Shown here in pieces: positions 29,714-40,046 of a stretch of DNA of 64,000 nt. The number at the start of each line of letters is the position of its first letter. Position 1 is the first letter of the stretch. The stretch is from Saprospiraceae bacterium (GTDB lineage Bacteria > Bacteroidota > Bacteroidia > Chitinophagales > Saprospiraceae), in contig JABDMH010000046.1 of assembly GCA_013001595.1 (NCBI GenBank), positions 1 to 64,000 of the forward strand, read 5' to 3'. The notes beneath the pieces were generated by a model, which saw nothing but the letters and a program-made list of their open reading frames with translations, was not told the DNA's origin and searched no databases. The translations under genes were made by a program, and so were the position numbers.

Positions 29714-30931
29714 ATGATTGCAAAAATAGCTTGGTTAAATATTTGGAGAAGTCGCACTCGGAGTTTGGTTGTGATCAGCTCGATTATTATTGGAATTTGG
29801 TCGCTAGTTTTCCTCCTGGCTTTCATGAATGGCCAGGTAAATAATTACATATCGAGCATCATAGAGAATGAGACCTCGCATATCCAAATCCACACTCCGC
29901 AATTCAAAGAAGATTTTGAAGTGGATCAGCTGATTCCAAATGCAGATCAACTAGTAGCAGAACTTGGCAAGTCAGCAGACATCCATGCGGCAACAGGACG
30001 GATTTTACTCAACGGAATGTTATCCTCATCTGCTGCAGCACGGGGGGTTATGGTTAAAGGCATCGACCTCCGCCTAGAGCAGCCAGTCTCCCATCTTCAA
30101 GAAAAGATTATTTCGGGTCAGCCGATCGGCTCTGGTAGAAAGAACGAGATCATGCTGAGCCAGCGCATGGCTGAAAAACTCAAGGTCAAACTACGCTCCA
30201 AGGTGGTTCTGACTTTTCAGAATATTTCATCCGACATCACAACTGCTGCCTTCCGTGTGGTTGGAATCTATAAAACAACCAGTAAGCGCAACGACGAGCT
30301 CTATGCATTTGCCGACATCGCGGATCTTCAGCGCCTGGCAGAGATGCCGCAGGGAAGTGCCCATCAGATTGCGCTATTAGTTAACGATTTTGATGCGACA
30401 GATACATTGGCCGCCGAGATATCCAATCAACATCAACTCCTAAAGGTAGAGACGTACAAAGAGATATCACCCGATCTAGAGCTATTTAACTCACAGATCA
30501 AACTCAACATGATCATTATGACAACTATCTTCATGTTGGCCCTGATCTTCGGCATCATCAATACCATGCTCATGGCCGTACTTGAACGCATGAAAGAACT
30601 CGGCATGTTGATGGCAGTCGGTATGAATAAGCTCCGGGTATTCTTTATGGTGGTTCTGGAGACGCTCCTTATTGCACTGATCGGCGCACCTATCGGAATG
30701 CTGCTGGGTTACCTGACCACCCAATATCTGAATGAAACTGGCATCGATCTCTCGACCTGGAGTGAAGCGCTCGAAGAGTTTGGAATGGCCAACATCATTC
30801 GTCCTTTTGTGACAGCCGACACATTTTTCATCATCAGTATAGCGGTAGTGATCACCGCCGTGCTGGCATCTATCTATCCTGCCTTTAAAGCCATCCGCTT
30901 AAAACCAGTGCAAGCCTTACGTAAAATCTAG
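29714..30931 (+). CDS. ABC transporter permease (FtsX/MacB-type)
   Basis: IAWLNIWRSRTRSLVVISSIIIGIWSLVFL; ERMKELGMLMAVGMNKLRVFFMV; SIYPAFKAIRLKPVQALRKI. Confidence 0.92.
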   Translation: MIAKIAWLNIWRSRTRSLVVISSIIIGIWSLVFLLAFMNGQVNNYISSIIENETSHIQIHTPQFKEDFEVDQLIPNADQLVAELGKSADIHAATGRILLNGMLSSSAAARGVMVKGIDLRLEQPVSHLQEKIISGQPIGSGRKNEIMLSQRMAEKLKVKLRSKVVLTFQNISSDITTAAFRVVGIYKTTSKRNDELYAFADIADLQRLAEMPQGSAHQIALLVNDFDATDTLAAEISNQHQLLKVETYKEISPDLELFNSQIKLNMIIMTTIFMLALIFGIINTMLMAVLERMKELGMLMAVGMNKLRVFFMVVLETLLIALIGAPIGMLLGYLTTQYLNETGIDLSTWSEALEEFGMANIIRPFVTADTFFIISIAVVITAVLASIYPAFKAIRLKPVQALRKI

Positions 30932-30936
30932 TCGCC

Positions 30937-31632
30937 ATGGAAAGAAAAAAAGTCATTATAGTCAAAGATGTGTACAAGACCTACCACGAGACCAAAGTGC
31001 CCGTAAAAGCTTTGCGCGGGGTGTCAATCGATATTCATCAGGGTGAATTTACCGCCATAGTGGGCCCTTCGGGTTCTGGTAAAACGACTTTACTGAACCT
31101 GATCGGAGGGCTAGATCGGCCTACGAAAGGAAGCATCGTAGTAGGTGACACCGATATCGCCACCCTTAGTGATAATCAGCTGATCGATTTTCGAAAAGAG
31201 CACATTGGTTTTGTTTTTCAATCCTACAACCTGATTCCGGTCCTGACGGCTAAAGAAAATGTGGAGTTTGTAATGTTACTGCAAAAGCAACCAAAAGCAA
31301 AGAGAGATGCGCGCACGGCAGAACTAATGGCAGCTGTTGGTTTGGCAGACCGAATGGATAACCGGCCATCCGAGCTCTCAGGGGGCCAGCAGCAACGGGT
31401 CGCTGTGGCAAGAGCCCTTGCACCAAAACCAACATTTATACTGGCTGATGAGCCTACCGCCAATCTTGACTCAAAAAGCACAGCTGACCTATTGGATATG
31501 ATGGCCAAGCTGAATGCAGATGAACACATCACCTTTGTGTTTTCTACACATGATCAGCGAGTCATAGATCGTGCCAGGAGAATCATCACCATAGAAGACG
31601 GTAAAGTACTGAAGGACGAATGGGTACAGTAA
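30937..31632 (+). CDS. ABC transporter ATP-binding protein (LolD/MacB-like)
   Basis: [59 protein letters not shown]. Confidence 0.95.
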   Translation: MERKKVIIVKDVYKTYHETKVPVKALRGVSIDIHQGEFTAIVGPSGSGKTTLLNLIGGLDRPTKGSIVVGDTDIATLSDNQLIDFRKEHIGFVFQSYNLIPVLTAKENVEFVMLLQKQPKAKRDARTAELMAAVGLADRMDNRPSELSGGQQQRVAVARALAPKPTFILADEPTANLDSKSTADLLDMMAKLNADEHITFVFSTHDQRVIDRARRIITIEDGKVLKDEWVQ

Positions 31633-32780
31633 AATCCATCTTGAGTTTCTGCCTATGCTGCCTCCTGCTGACAGCAAAGGCCCAGGAAGAAAAACCTCCT
31701 AACTGGACCCTAAATGGATACGTCAAACAATTGCAAACTGCTTTGAAATTTGATGGTTTGGATGCGTATCTACTGGACAATCTCTTTCACAATAGACTTA
31801 ACTTTCGCTGGTATCCCACCGACCAACTCAATGTGCGTGTCGAAATGCGAAATCGCCTTTTCTACGGAGACCTAGTAAAGGCAAATCCAGCCTACGCCAC
31901 ACAGGTAGAGCTGGCCAATAATGACTTTTTCGATCTATCATTCCATACCATCAATAAGAACGGCTGGCTACTCAACTCCACCATAGATCGTGCCTACGTG
32001 CAGTATGTGAAAGGAAGTTTTGAAGCATCTCTTGGCCGGCAGCGCATTAATTGGGGCATCAATACGGTATGGAATCCAAACGATGTATTCAATGCCTTTG
32101 CATTTACAGATTTCGACTACGAAGAAAGACCGGGCTCTGATGCATTGCGTGTAAAATACTATACCGGTGTAGCCTCCAGTGTAGAACTAGCCGTCAAAGC
32201 CTCCAAGACTTGGTCTGATCGAGTGGTAGCGGCCCTCTACAAATGGAATATTGCACGCTATGACTTTCAGGCTCTTCTGGGAGTGGCCAATCAAGAACTC
32301 GTATTCGGGGGTGGATGGGCAGGACATCTAAAGACAGCAGGTTTCAAGGGTGAATGGTCCTACTTTATTCCCTTTAACTCAGATCTTTCCAATAGTTTTG
32401 CCCTGACCCTAGGAATCGACTACACCTTCAGCAACAGTCTATACTTGAACCTAGGTTATCTGTTTAACGACAACGGAAAGACCGGTGGTTCACTAGCCGA
32501 GCTGTTCAACTTTGAACTATCTGCCAAAAACTTATATCCATTCCGTCATGCTACTTTCTTGAGCGTGGGATACCCCATCACACCACTGCTTAACGCCGCA
32601 ATGACATGGATCTATAGTCCGGTTTCTAGCCAGCCACTGTTCCTTAATCCAACATTCACCTATTCAGTGGGCCAAAATTGGGATCTGGACCTAGTTGGTC
32701 AGTTGGCTTTTAGTGATGTGCAGGGGAAGTATAAGACCGCGGTCATTGCAGGCTTCTTGCGTCTGAAGCTGTCTTTCTAA
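31620..32780 (+). CDS. Outer-membrane beta-barrel protein of the ABC operon
   Basis: Signal peptide; alternating aromatic strands; FEASLGRQRINWGINTVWNPNDVFNAF; start overlaps ATPase stop by 13 bp. Confidence 0.75.
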   Translation: MGTVKSILSFCLCCLLLTAKAQEEKPPNWTLNGYVKQLQTALKFDGLDAYLLDNLFHNRLNFRWYPTDQLNVRVEMRNRLFYGDLVKANPAYATQVELANNDFFDLSFHTINKNGWLLNSTIDRAYVQYVKGSFEASLGRQRINWGINTVWNPNDVFNAFAFTDFDYEERPGSDALRVKYYTGVASSVELAVKASKTWSDRVVAALYKWNIARYDFQALLGVANQELVFGGGWAGHLKTAGFKGEWSYFIPFNSDLSNSFALTLGIDYTFSNSLYLNLGYLFNDNGKTGGSLAELFNFELSAKNLYPFRHATFLSVGYPITPLLNAAMTWIYSPVSSQPLFLNPTFTYSVGQNWDLDLVGQLAFSDVQGKYKTAVIAGFLRLKLSF

Positions 32781-32791
32781 ATCAATTGTTT

Positions 32792-33076
32792 CTAGACATC
32801 ATAGGACAGTTCCACCTCCTCTGTTGTGGGATGAGACTGGCATGTTAGGATATACCCTTCTGCTACTTCATCTTCGTCCAATCCATAGTTTACCTCCATA
32901 TCCACCTTGCCTTTAGTCAATTTGGCCATACATGTAGTGCATACACCACTGGTACAAGAAAAGGGAGGATCATATCCCTCATCTATAAGGGTTTGCAAAA
33001 TGGTCTGGTCCTTAATTTCAATTTCTACCTGTTCTCCATCCAGTTTTATGGAGGCCTTTGAAGACGTTTCAGACAT
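32792..33076 (-). CDS. 2Fe-2S ferredoxin
   Basis: DPPFSCTSGVCTTCMAKLTKGKVDMEVNYGLDEDEVAEGYILTCQSHPTTEEVELSYD; internal ATG at 33076 preferred. Confidence 0.9.
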   Translation of the reverse strand: MSETSSKASIKLDGEQVEIEIKDQTILQTLIDEGYDPPFSCTSGVCTTCMAKLTKGKVDMEVNYGLDEDEVAEGYILTCQSHPTTEEVELSYDV

Positions 33077-33244
33077 GTTTATTTCGACTATTTGTTTTGA
33101 AGCAGCAAATATAAGGATTGACTCTTTACCTACTACTTTAATAAACAAGAACCACTGGCTGATTAATAGGTTGAAAAATTGTCTAAAAAAAACGATCGTC
33201 TTGGAGAAGCTGGGGTGTCCAGTATCTTCCATCAGGATCTTGAC

Positions 33245-33724
33245 CTAAGAAATAATCGTAGCTGTAAGCGAACGACTGCCCGCATGATTGCGAAATTCGC
33301 ACAAGTAGATGCCTTGCCAGGTGCCAAGGTCCAACCTGCCATTCCGGATGGGCATACTGATCGAACTACCTACCAAGGCTGCCTTAATATGTGCAGGCAT
33401 GTCATCCGGTCCTTCATAATCGTGCTGGATAAAGGGCAGGTTCTCAGGAACGAGCATGTTGAAGATGCTTTCAAAATCTACTCGCACCGTGGGGTCCGCA
33501 TTTTCATTCAAACATAAACCAGCTGAAGTATGCCTGATGAATAAGTGCATGACACCATCTATAGGCCAGTTTTCCACAGCGTGATTCACCTCTTGAGTGA
33601 TGAGGTGAAAACCTCGCGATTTAGGTGTCAATCGAATGAGTTGGTGGGTGACCATAAGGAGTGCAATATTGTCGTTTGATTGAGCCACAAAGGTAACGAT
33701 TAGGTAGGATGATTTATCGCCCAT
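33245..33724 (-). CDS. YjbQ family protein (UPF0047)
   Basis: GVMHLFIRHTSAGLCLNENADPTVRVDFESIFN; GRLDLGTWQGIYLCEFRNHAGSRSLTATI. Confidence 0.9.
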   Translation of the reverse strand: MGDKSSYLIVTFVAQSNDNIALLMVTHQLIRLTPKSRGFHLITQEVNHAVENWPIDGVMHLFIRHTSAGLCLNENADPTVRVDFESIFNMLVPENLPFIQHDYEGPDDMPAHIKAALVGSSISMPIRNGRLDLGTWQGIYLCEFRNHAGSRSLTATIIS

Positions 33725-33948
33725 TGCACCTAGCTACTTCTGACTCCCATTTTATGAGCCGCAAAATATGCTTCACAAAATGTAATAGAAAAATCGATAC
33801 TAGAATCTTAGTAAGATTGACTTATGAATTATGGTAAGCTTGTACTGCTACTGATTTTCACTGTGGGCACTCAATCAGTAAGAAATTATGGGTTGCAAGG
33901 TAGTTCTTGAATACTTTCTTAAGATCCTAAAAAAATACTCACTACCCT

Positions 33949-34782
33949 TTACGGAGTGCTAATATCTGGGCATTTTATGTTGCCAAAATAGCGTACGATG
34001 CCGATCTGCAAGAAATGGTAAGCATCCTTATTATTCGAGTCTCCACGTTGACGGCCTTCCATGCCAAATAGATTACCCTCAACATCTGGCACTGATGGGT
34101 CAGATGCCAACACTGCAATGTCACCACGAACACCACGCAATTCTCCCTTGTTGGGATAGGTGGTACTGACATCATCCAGATAGTCGGTGAATAATTTTCT
34201 AAAACTCAATTCGACATTCAGACTCCATTCATCAGTCAGATCAAACTTTAAGCCCGCGCCAAAATTAATGCCTCTTTGAAACGTGGAATATTCTTCACCA
34301 ATGAATTGTCCCTCCGTACCCAAGTCCCTCAAAGGAGGTGTCTTTTCATCGTTGTAAATGGCGTATGGATTGTAGGTGAAAATGGAAAATCCTGCAAAGA
34401 GATAAGGCGTATAGAAATGATCTCGGCTACCATGAAAGTAGGGGAAGAAATTAAATTCCAACTGACCACTCAGATCACCTATGTGTGAACGAAAGTTGAT
34501 GTTGCGGCGCTGTTCAAAAGCATTATCCGACCAAGCATCGTCTGCTCTGACAAAGCCATAATTGCCAGATACCTTAAAACAAATGCGATGATTAAAGTTA
34601 TAGCGTGCAATCAAACCTGCCGCTTGTCCCGGATGGGTGATGTCAAACTGGGTATTTAGGTCGCCAGTATAAAATGCACCACCGATCCAAGCGCCCAATT
34701 CATATCCTTGTTGTCCGTAAACTCCCACAGATAGTATGGATGCCAAAACGCTAGAGAGAAAAATATTTCGAAAATTCTTCAT
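33949..34782 (-). CDS. DUF6089-like outer-membrane protein
   Basis: YELGAWIGGAFYTGDLNTQFDITHPGQAAGLIARYNFNHRICFKVSGNYGFVRADDAWS; QLEFNFFPYF. Confidence 0.82.
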   Translation of the reverse strand: MKNFRNIFLSSVLASILSVGVYGQQGYELGAWIGGAFYTGDLNTQFDITHPGQAAGLIARYNFNHRICFKVSGNYGFVRADDAWSDNAFEQRRNINFRSHIGDLSGQLEFNFFPYFHGSRDHFYTPYLFAGFSIFTYNPYAIYNDEKTPPLRDLGTEGQFIGEEYSTFQRGINFGAGLKFDLTDEWSLNVELSFRKLFTDYLDDVSTTYPNKGELRGVRGDIAVLASDPSVPDVEGNLFGMEGRQRGDSNNKDAYHFLQIGIVRYFGNIKCPDISTP

Positions 34783-34920
34783 GTGTGCGTTGCCAAAAGC
34801 TACTATTCAACGGCAAATGATAGCTCCTATTGTTTCAAAAGTCGTTTGATAAGTTGCCAATGGTACAGAAGATCACAAACCAAGCCAAATATTTTGGCAA
34901 AGTGAGTGGATGCTCAAAAG

Positions 34921-35982
34921 TCAATCCTTATTGGCAAGTTGTCCGCAAGCCGCATCAATATCCTTTCCGCGGCTACGTCGTACTGTGACGGCCACACCAA
35001 GTTTAGATAATGTGGTGGCAAATCGATCCAAGCGGTCCTCATTAGATTTGGCGAATTGCACACCCTCGACCCGATTGTATTCGATGATATTTACCATCAC
35101 TGGCAGTCCACCACAAAATTCTGCCAGTGTCTTAGCATCCGCTTCACCATCATTAAAGTTTTGAAAGGCTATGTATTCAAGGGTGATTTTATTTCTGGTC
35201 TTCAGATAAAATTCTAGCAATGCACTCTTTAATGAAGACAGGTTGTTCTGCTCGTTGATGGGCATAATTTCATTTCGCTTCTGGTCATCTGCAGCATGCA
35301 GCGATAGAGCCAGATTAAAGCGTACTTTATCTTCCGCCAATTTGTAAATCATTTTAGCTATGCCTGCCGTACTAACGGTAATGCGGCGCGGCGACATGCC
35401 CAACCCTTCCGGTGAGGTAATCTTGGCGATGGATTCCATAACTGGTCTATAGGCCAGCAGTGGCTCGCCCATGCCCATATAGACAATATTCGTTATGGGG
35501 CGGCCATAATTCTCCTGGCTTTGTTGGTTCACTTGAAATACCTGATCGTAGATCTCGGCAGCGGTTAGATTTCGAACTCGATCCATTTGGCCAGTAGCGC
35601 AAAATTTGCACGATAAGGAGCATCCCACTTGCGAACTCACACATACCGTGTAGCGCTTCTCTGAAGGCATTGGAATAAGAACAGACTCGATCAGTTGATC
35701 ATCGAATAATCTAAAGCGAAATTTAATGGTTCCATCGCTACTCTTCTGCATCTTATCGACTCTGATAGATCGCAACTCAAAGTGTTTTACCAATTCTCCT
35801 CTGAAAGACTTGGGAAGATTACTCATATCGTCAAAATCCTTTGCCCCTTTCTGCCAGAGCCACTGCCACACTTGAGCTGCTCGATAGCGGGGCTGCCGGC
35901 ATTCTTGCACTACAAAAGTTTCCAGATCTTCCTTCGATAGGGTCCGAATGTCATTCTGTACCGTCACTTTATCCATGCGCAC
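34921..35982 (-). CDS. rlmN: 23S rRNA (adenine(2503)-C(2))-methyltransferase RlmN
   Basis: CVSSQVGCSLSCKFCATGQMDRVRNLTAAEIYDQV radical-SAM motif; ITNIVYMGMGEPL; ITVSTAGI. Start may be M at 35976. Confidence 0.95.
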   Translation of the reverse strand: MRMDKVTVQNDIRTLSKEDLETFVVQECRQPRYRAAQVWQWLWQKGAKDFDDMSNLPKSFRGELVKHFELRSIRVDKMQKSSDGTIKFRFRLFDDQLIESVLIPMPSEKRYTVCVSSQVGCSLSCKFCATGQMDRVRNLTAAEIYDQVFQVNQQSQENYGRPITNIVYMGMGEPLLAYRPVMESIAKITSPEGLGMSPRRITVSTAGIAKMIYKLAEDKVRFNLALSLHAADDQKRNEIMPINEQNNLSSLKSALLEFYLKTRNKITLEYIAFQNFNDGEADAKTLAEFCGGLPVMVNIIEYNRVEGVQFAKSNEDRLDRFATTLSKLGVAVTVRRSRGKDIDAACGQLANKD

Positions 35983-36101
35983 AAAGATAGCCTTTCTGCC
36001 AGGTGCACTAAGGCTTGGCCACTGCGAAGCGAGTTTTCCATGCTTCTACCCACTAGCTTTACCTTATCTTCGTTAGATAAGTTGGAGCGCACCAAAAATC
36101 T

Positions 36102-37265
36102 ATGAACATATACCAGAAAAGAAGTGCTTGGAAGATAGCCATGATGGTGGCAGGACTTCTGATCATGGTGGTGGTAGTCATCTATACTACTTATCTTGCT
36201 GAGCAACTCGAGCAAGGTGTGCGCAACAGTGTTAATCTCCTGGCCAAAGCTCAGGAGGACGTCGCCAAAGATCCGGGTAATATGGACCGCGACTTGACGA
36301 TGTCCCTCGAGATTATCCAAGCGAACAATACCATTCCCATTATCGTACTCAACGATAATAACGACCTGGATTGGCGGAATTTTCCCGAAGGGTCTACGGA
36401 AGAAGACATCCGCAAGGATCTAGAAAAGTTGAAAAATTCAGGCATGGAGCCCGTAGTGTACACCGGTATCGGTTTCGAGCAGCTGATCTACTTCAAATCT
36501 CCCCGGTCTCTACAGATGCTCACCTATTTTCCCATTGTGATGTTGCTGCTTCTCGCCGTCTTTATGACATTCGGGTATTTCATGTTGAGCACCAGTCGCA
36601 AAGCTGAGCAAAATCAGGTCTGGGTAGGTATGGCTAAGGAGACTGCTCACCAGCTGGGTACGCCCATCAGTGCCATTGTGGCTTGGATCGAACACTTGCG
36701 TGCGATGGCTGTAGGTAAAACTGACACCCTAGAAGTCCTGGATGAACTAACCGATGATGTGGGTCGGTTGGAGCTCATTGCCGACCGATTTTCTAAGATC
36801 GGCTCCGCACCTAAATTGGAGCAGATTGACATTTACGATGAGTTGCTTGACGCAATGAATTATATGCAGCGCAGGGCTTCCCGCAGGGTGCAATTTGAAT
36901 TTCCTGAAAGCAATGGCACCCCATTGTATGTGAATATAAACTCTCATCTTTTCAATTGGGTGATCGAAAACTTGATCCGCAATGCACTCGATGCCATGGA
37001 TGGTGAGGGCCTCATCAAAGCGGAAGTTGAAGATCAAAATGGATATGTCGTCATCGATATTTCAGATACGGGCAAAGGTATTGCCTCTTCAAAACAGAAA
37101 ATGGTCTTTCAACCAGGTTTCACCACAAAAAAGAGGGGTTGGGGGCTGGGATTGTCCTTGGCAAAACGAATCATTGAGAACTATCACCAAGGCAAGATCT
37201 TTATCAAGAAATCTGAACCTAATGTGGGCACAACTTTTACCATCAAGTTGCCCAAAAAAGTCTAA
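36102..37265 (+). CDS. Sensor histidine kinase
   Basis: Two TM segments; MAKETAHQLGTPISAIVAWIEHL H-box; NLIRNALDAMDGEG N-box; GWGLGLSLAKRIIENYHQGKI G-box. Confidence 0.9.
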   Translation: MNIYQKRSAWKIAMMVAGLLIMVVVVIYTTYLAEQLEQGVRNSVNLLAKAQEDVAKDPGNMDRDLTMSLEIIQANNTIPIIVLNDNNDLDWRNFPEGSTEEDIRKDLEKLKNSGMEPVVYTGIGFEQLIYFKSPRSLQMLTYFPIVMLLLLAVFMTFGYFMLSTSRKAEQNQVWVGMAKETAHQLGTPISAIVAWIEHLRAMAVGKTDTLEVLDELTDDVGRLELIADRFSKIGSAPKLEQIDIYDELLDAMNYMQRRASRRVQFEFPESNGTPLYVNINSHLFNWVIENLIRNALDAMDGEGLIKAEVEDQNGYVVIDISDTGKGIASSKQKMVFQPGFTTKKRGWGLGLSLAKRIIENYHQGKIFIKKSEPNVGTTFTIKLPKKV

Positions 37266-37277
37266 GTCAGGGTTAGG

Positions 37278-38138
37278 TTAGAAACTAAACCCTAACGAAA
37301 ACTGATAACTTACTTGCTTATCTGTAGCATCTCCTTTGGCTGGAACAGTACCATCGAAAGTATCGTAGACAATCTCAGTGGAGGCTCGCTTCACATCAAG
37401 CATACCAAAGTTTGCTCTACCCCCAATGTATAAGCCTTCATTGAAATAGAACAGCGCACCTACATTGAGCCCGAAGTCCAAAAAATGGAAGAGGCTACCA
37501 TCCTTCTCATCATATTCGTAGTAGGCTCCGATCTCCTTGGGAAGAGAGAGCTGTGATGCGCCAATGCGCACTATTTCTTCGTTATCAAAGTTCGCCTCGC
37601 CAGCCTCGTCCCGATAATATTGATGATCTAGATTGAGGGTAAACTCATCAAACAGGGGCTCGCTGCCAGTAAACCTCAATTGACCTACTCCCGTAGAGCC
37701 TGCCAATAGGCCAATATTAATGCCCCCCTGCAGTTCCAAGGGACCAAACTTGCCATAAAGCAGAAAGGGGAAATCTAAGTAATCATTGGAAATGCTCACA
37801 TTCATTATTCGCGTTCCTTTAGCCAAAATGTTGGTTGATTGATCTTGCAAATGGAAAAAAGACGGGCCATCGTAGAAAAAGTCCCCACCTTTCTGCGAAT
37901 ACATGAACTCCCCCTTTACGCCAAAGAGATCGGTAATGGAATAGGATAAAATAATGCCCAGGTGGAAGCCCGATGTACTTTCATAGCGCCCATTTTCGAA
38001 AGCACCCTGGATCTTGGAGGAATTGAGACCTGCCTTAAAACCGTAACTCAGCCGGCTTTGAGCCCAAGTTGATGACGGAATCAAAAAACAAGTAGAGACG
38101 ATCAGGAATGACAGAACTCGGAGTGCTCGCATGACCAT
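37278..38138 (-). CDS. PorT-like outer-membrane beta-barrel protein
   Basis: Signal peptide; SYGFKAGLNSSKIQGAF...GFHLGIILSYSITDLFGVKGEFMYSQKGG; terminal aromatic FSLGFSF. Confidence 0.82.
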   Translation of the reverse strand: MVMRALRVLSFLIVSTCFLIPSSTWAQSRLSYGFKAGLNSSKIQGAFENGRYESTSGFHLGIILSYSITDLFGVKGEFMYSQKGGDFFYDGPSFFHLQDQSTNILAKGTRIMNVSISNDYLDFPFLLYGKFGPLELQGGINIGLLAGSTGVGQLRFTGSEPLFDEFTLNLDHQYYRDEAGEANFDNEEIVRIGASQLSLPKEIGAYYEYDEKDGSLFHFLDFGLNVGALFYFNEGLYIGGRANFGMLDVKRASTEIVYDTFDGTVPAKGDATDKQVSYQFSLGFSF

Positions 38139-38210
38139 GTTCTTTCAATTTTATCGGGCAATATTCACTAAACGACAGAATCATAAATTTGTGGCGCGAA
38201 AATAACATAC

Positions 38211-38906
38211 ATGAGTCGCAGGAACAAATTAGAGAAATTTGCGGAGTTACTTACTTTTCCCAACGTTTATCAAAACTACCACTACAAAAATCCTCGTCTG
38301 CAAGGTACTCATGGGCAGGAAGTCGACCTTAAGGGTCGGTGGTGTTCCGAACATTTCAAGAATGATGCACCGCTGGTGGTAGAGTTGGCATGTGGCGGAG
38401 GAGAGTACACCCTGGCTCTTGCGGAACAGTACCCCATGAAAAATTTCGTTGGTGTAGACATCAAAGGCAATCGCATTTGGAAAGGGGCACGAAAAGCCCT
38501 CGAAGCCGACCTGCGAAATGTTGCTTTCCTGCGCACACGCATCGAACAACTCATGCATTTTTTTGCCCCTGATGAAATTGATGAAATATGGATCACTTTT
38601 CCCGACCCTTTCCTGCGAAAAAGTAAAGCCAACAGAAGACTGACCTCGCCACATTTTCTAGACACTTATTGGACATTGCTAAAAAAAGATGGCGAAGTAC
38701 ATCTAAAGACCGACTCTCCCGAATTGTTTGCATTTACTTTGGACTCCTTACAAGAACACCGCTCTTGTGAAGTCATTTGCGCCGATCATGACATCTATAG
38801 TAAAACACTTACCCAACCTGAATTGGCCATACAGACTTTCTATGAGAAAATGCACCTGGCCGAAGGAAAGACCATTAAACACATACAATTCCGCTTCCGC
38901 TCCTAG
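38211..38906 (+). CDS. trmB: tRNA (guanosine(46)-N7)-methyltransferase TrmB
   Basis: VVELACGGGEYTLALAEQYPMKNFVGVDIKGNRIWKGA; IWITFPDPFLRKSKANRRLTSPHFLDTY. Confidence 0.95.
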   Translation: MSRRNKLEKFAELLTFPNVYQNYHYKNPRLQGTHGQEVDLKGRWCSEHFKNDAPLVVELACGGGEYTLALAEQYPMKNFVGVDIKGNRIWKGARKALEADLRNVAFLRTRIEQLMHFFAPDEIDEIWITFPDPFLRKSKANRRLTSPHFLDTYWTLLKKDGEVHLKTDSPELFAFTLDSLQEHRSCEVICADHDIYSKTLTQPELAIQTFYEKMHLAEGKTIKHIQFRFRS

Positions 38907-38915
38907 GAGACACTG

Positions 38916-39950
38916 TCAGAAATGTCGCCAGCCTTGTGCTTTGATGTCGTGGATATTGCCGCCTTTGGTATGGAGCTTAATGCCTTGATCTCTGTCCGTA
39001 AGTTCTCCCATGATGTAAATATCTGGCAACAGCCGAACTTCGGGTAGGTCTTTGGGATCGATTGTAAAAAGCAACTCATAATCCTCACCGCCACTGAGGG
39101 CACAAGTGATTGGATCAAGCTGAAATTTCAGCGCCATTTGCTGGGCTTCAGGATGAATAGGCACCCCACTTTCTTCGACAAATGCACCAACATTTGATTG
39201 CTTGCAAATGTGCATCAGGTCAGATGCCAATCCATCTGACACGTCAATCATAGCCGTAGGGACCACCTTAGATTTTGCCAGGTACTTGACCATATCATTG
39301 CGTGCCTCTGGTTTGAGTTGCCGGCCAATGATGTATTGTTGGTCTTCAAGATCAGGCTGGGTGTCGGGCTCGGAAAGATACACTTGCTTTTCTCGCTCTA
39401 AGATCTGTAATCCCAGATATGCAGCGCCCAGATTGCCCGTTACGCAGATAATGTCACCGACCTTCGCTCCAGATCGATAAGTGATTTTTGCAGGTGCAAC
39501 TTGTCCCACAGCCGTCACAGAAATCACCAACCCCTGTTGGGATGAAGCGGTATCGCCCCCAACTAGGTCAACCTTATAGTAATCGCAAGCTGCTTTTATT
39601 CCTGCATAGAGTTCTTCCACTGCCTCCAATGAAAAACGACTGGATAGGCCAATGCTCACCGTCACTTGACCTGGTGTCGCATTCATGGCATAAATGTCGG
39701 AGAGATTTACGACCACAGCCTTATATCCGAGGTGCTTCAATGGCGTGTACATCAGATCAAAATGAATGCCTTCGAGCAGAAGATCGGTGGAAACAACCGT
39801 GTAAAGGCCTCCCCCTTTTATAACCGCGGCATCATCTCCTACACCTTTGACGGTGCCAGGTTGATAGCTTTCAAATTGGGCAGTAAGTTTGTCAATGAGA
39901 CCGAATTCACCGAGCTCTCCGATTTCTGTTCTCTTTTCTTTTTCTTCCAT
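38916..39950 (-). CDS. thiL: Thiamine-phosphate kinase ThiL
   Basis: GVGDDAAVIKGGGLYTVVSTDLLLEGIHFDLMYTPLKHLGYKAVVVNLSDIYAMNATPGQ; VDLVGGDTASS; AMIDVSDGLASDL. ATG 39950 preferred over 40031. Confidence 0.94.
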   Translation of the reverse strand: MEEKEKRTEIGELGEFGLIDKLTAQFESYQPGTVKGVGDDAAVIKGGGLYTVVSTDLLLEGIHFDLMYTPLKHLGYKAVVVNLSDIYAMNATPGQVTVSIGLSSRFSLEAVEELYAGIKAACDYYKVDLVGGDTASSQQGLVISVTAVGQVAPAKITYRSGAKVGDIICVTGNLGAAYLGLQILEREKQVYLSEPDTQPDLEDQQYIIGRQLKPEARNDMVKYLAKSKVVPTAMIDVSDGLASDLMHICKQSNVGAFVEESGVPIHPEAQQMALKFQLDPITCALSGGEDYELLFTIDPKDLPEVRLLPDIYIMGELTDRDQGIKLHTKGGNIHDIKAQGWRHF

Positions 39951-40046
39951 AGATCTTGTCCCTATGTAAAAGGAATGGGGCAAAGATGGATACTTTTTCC
40001 TTCTGTCATTCACAATCGATGTATGAATCACTAAATTTAGACCATA

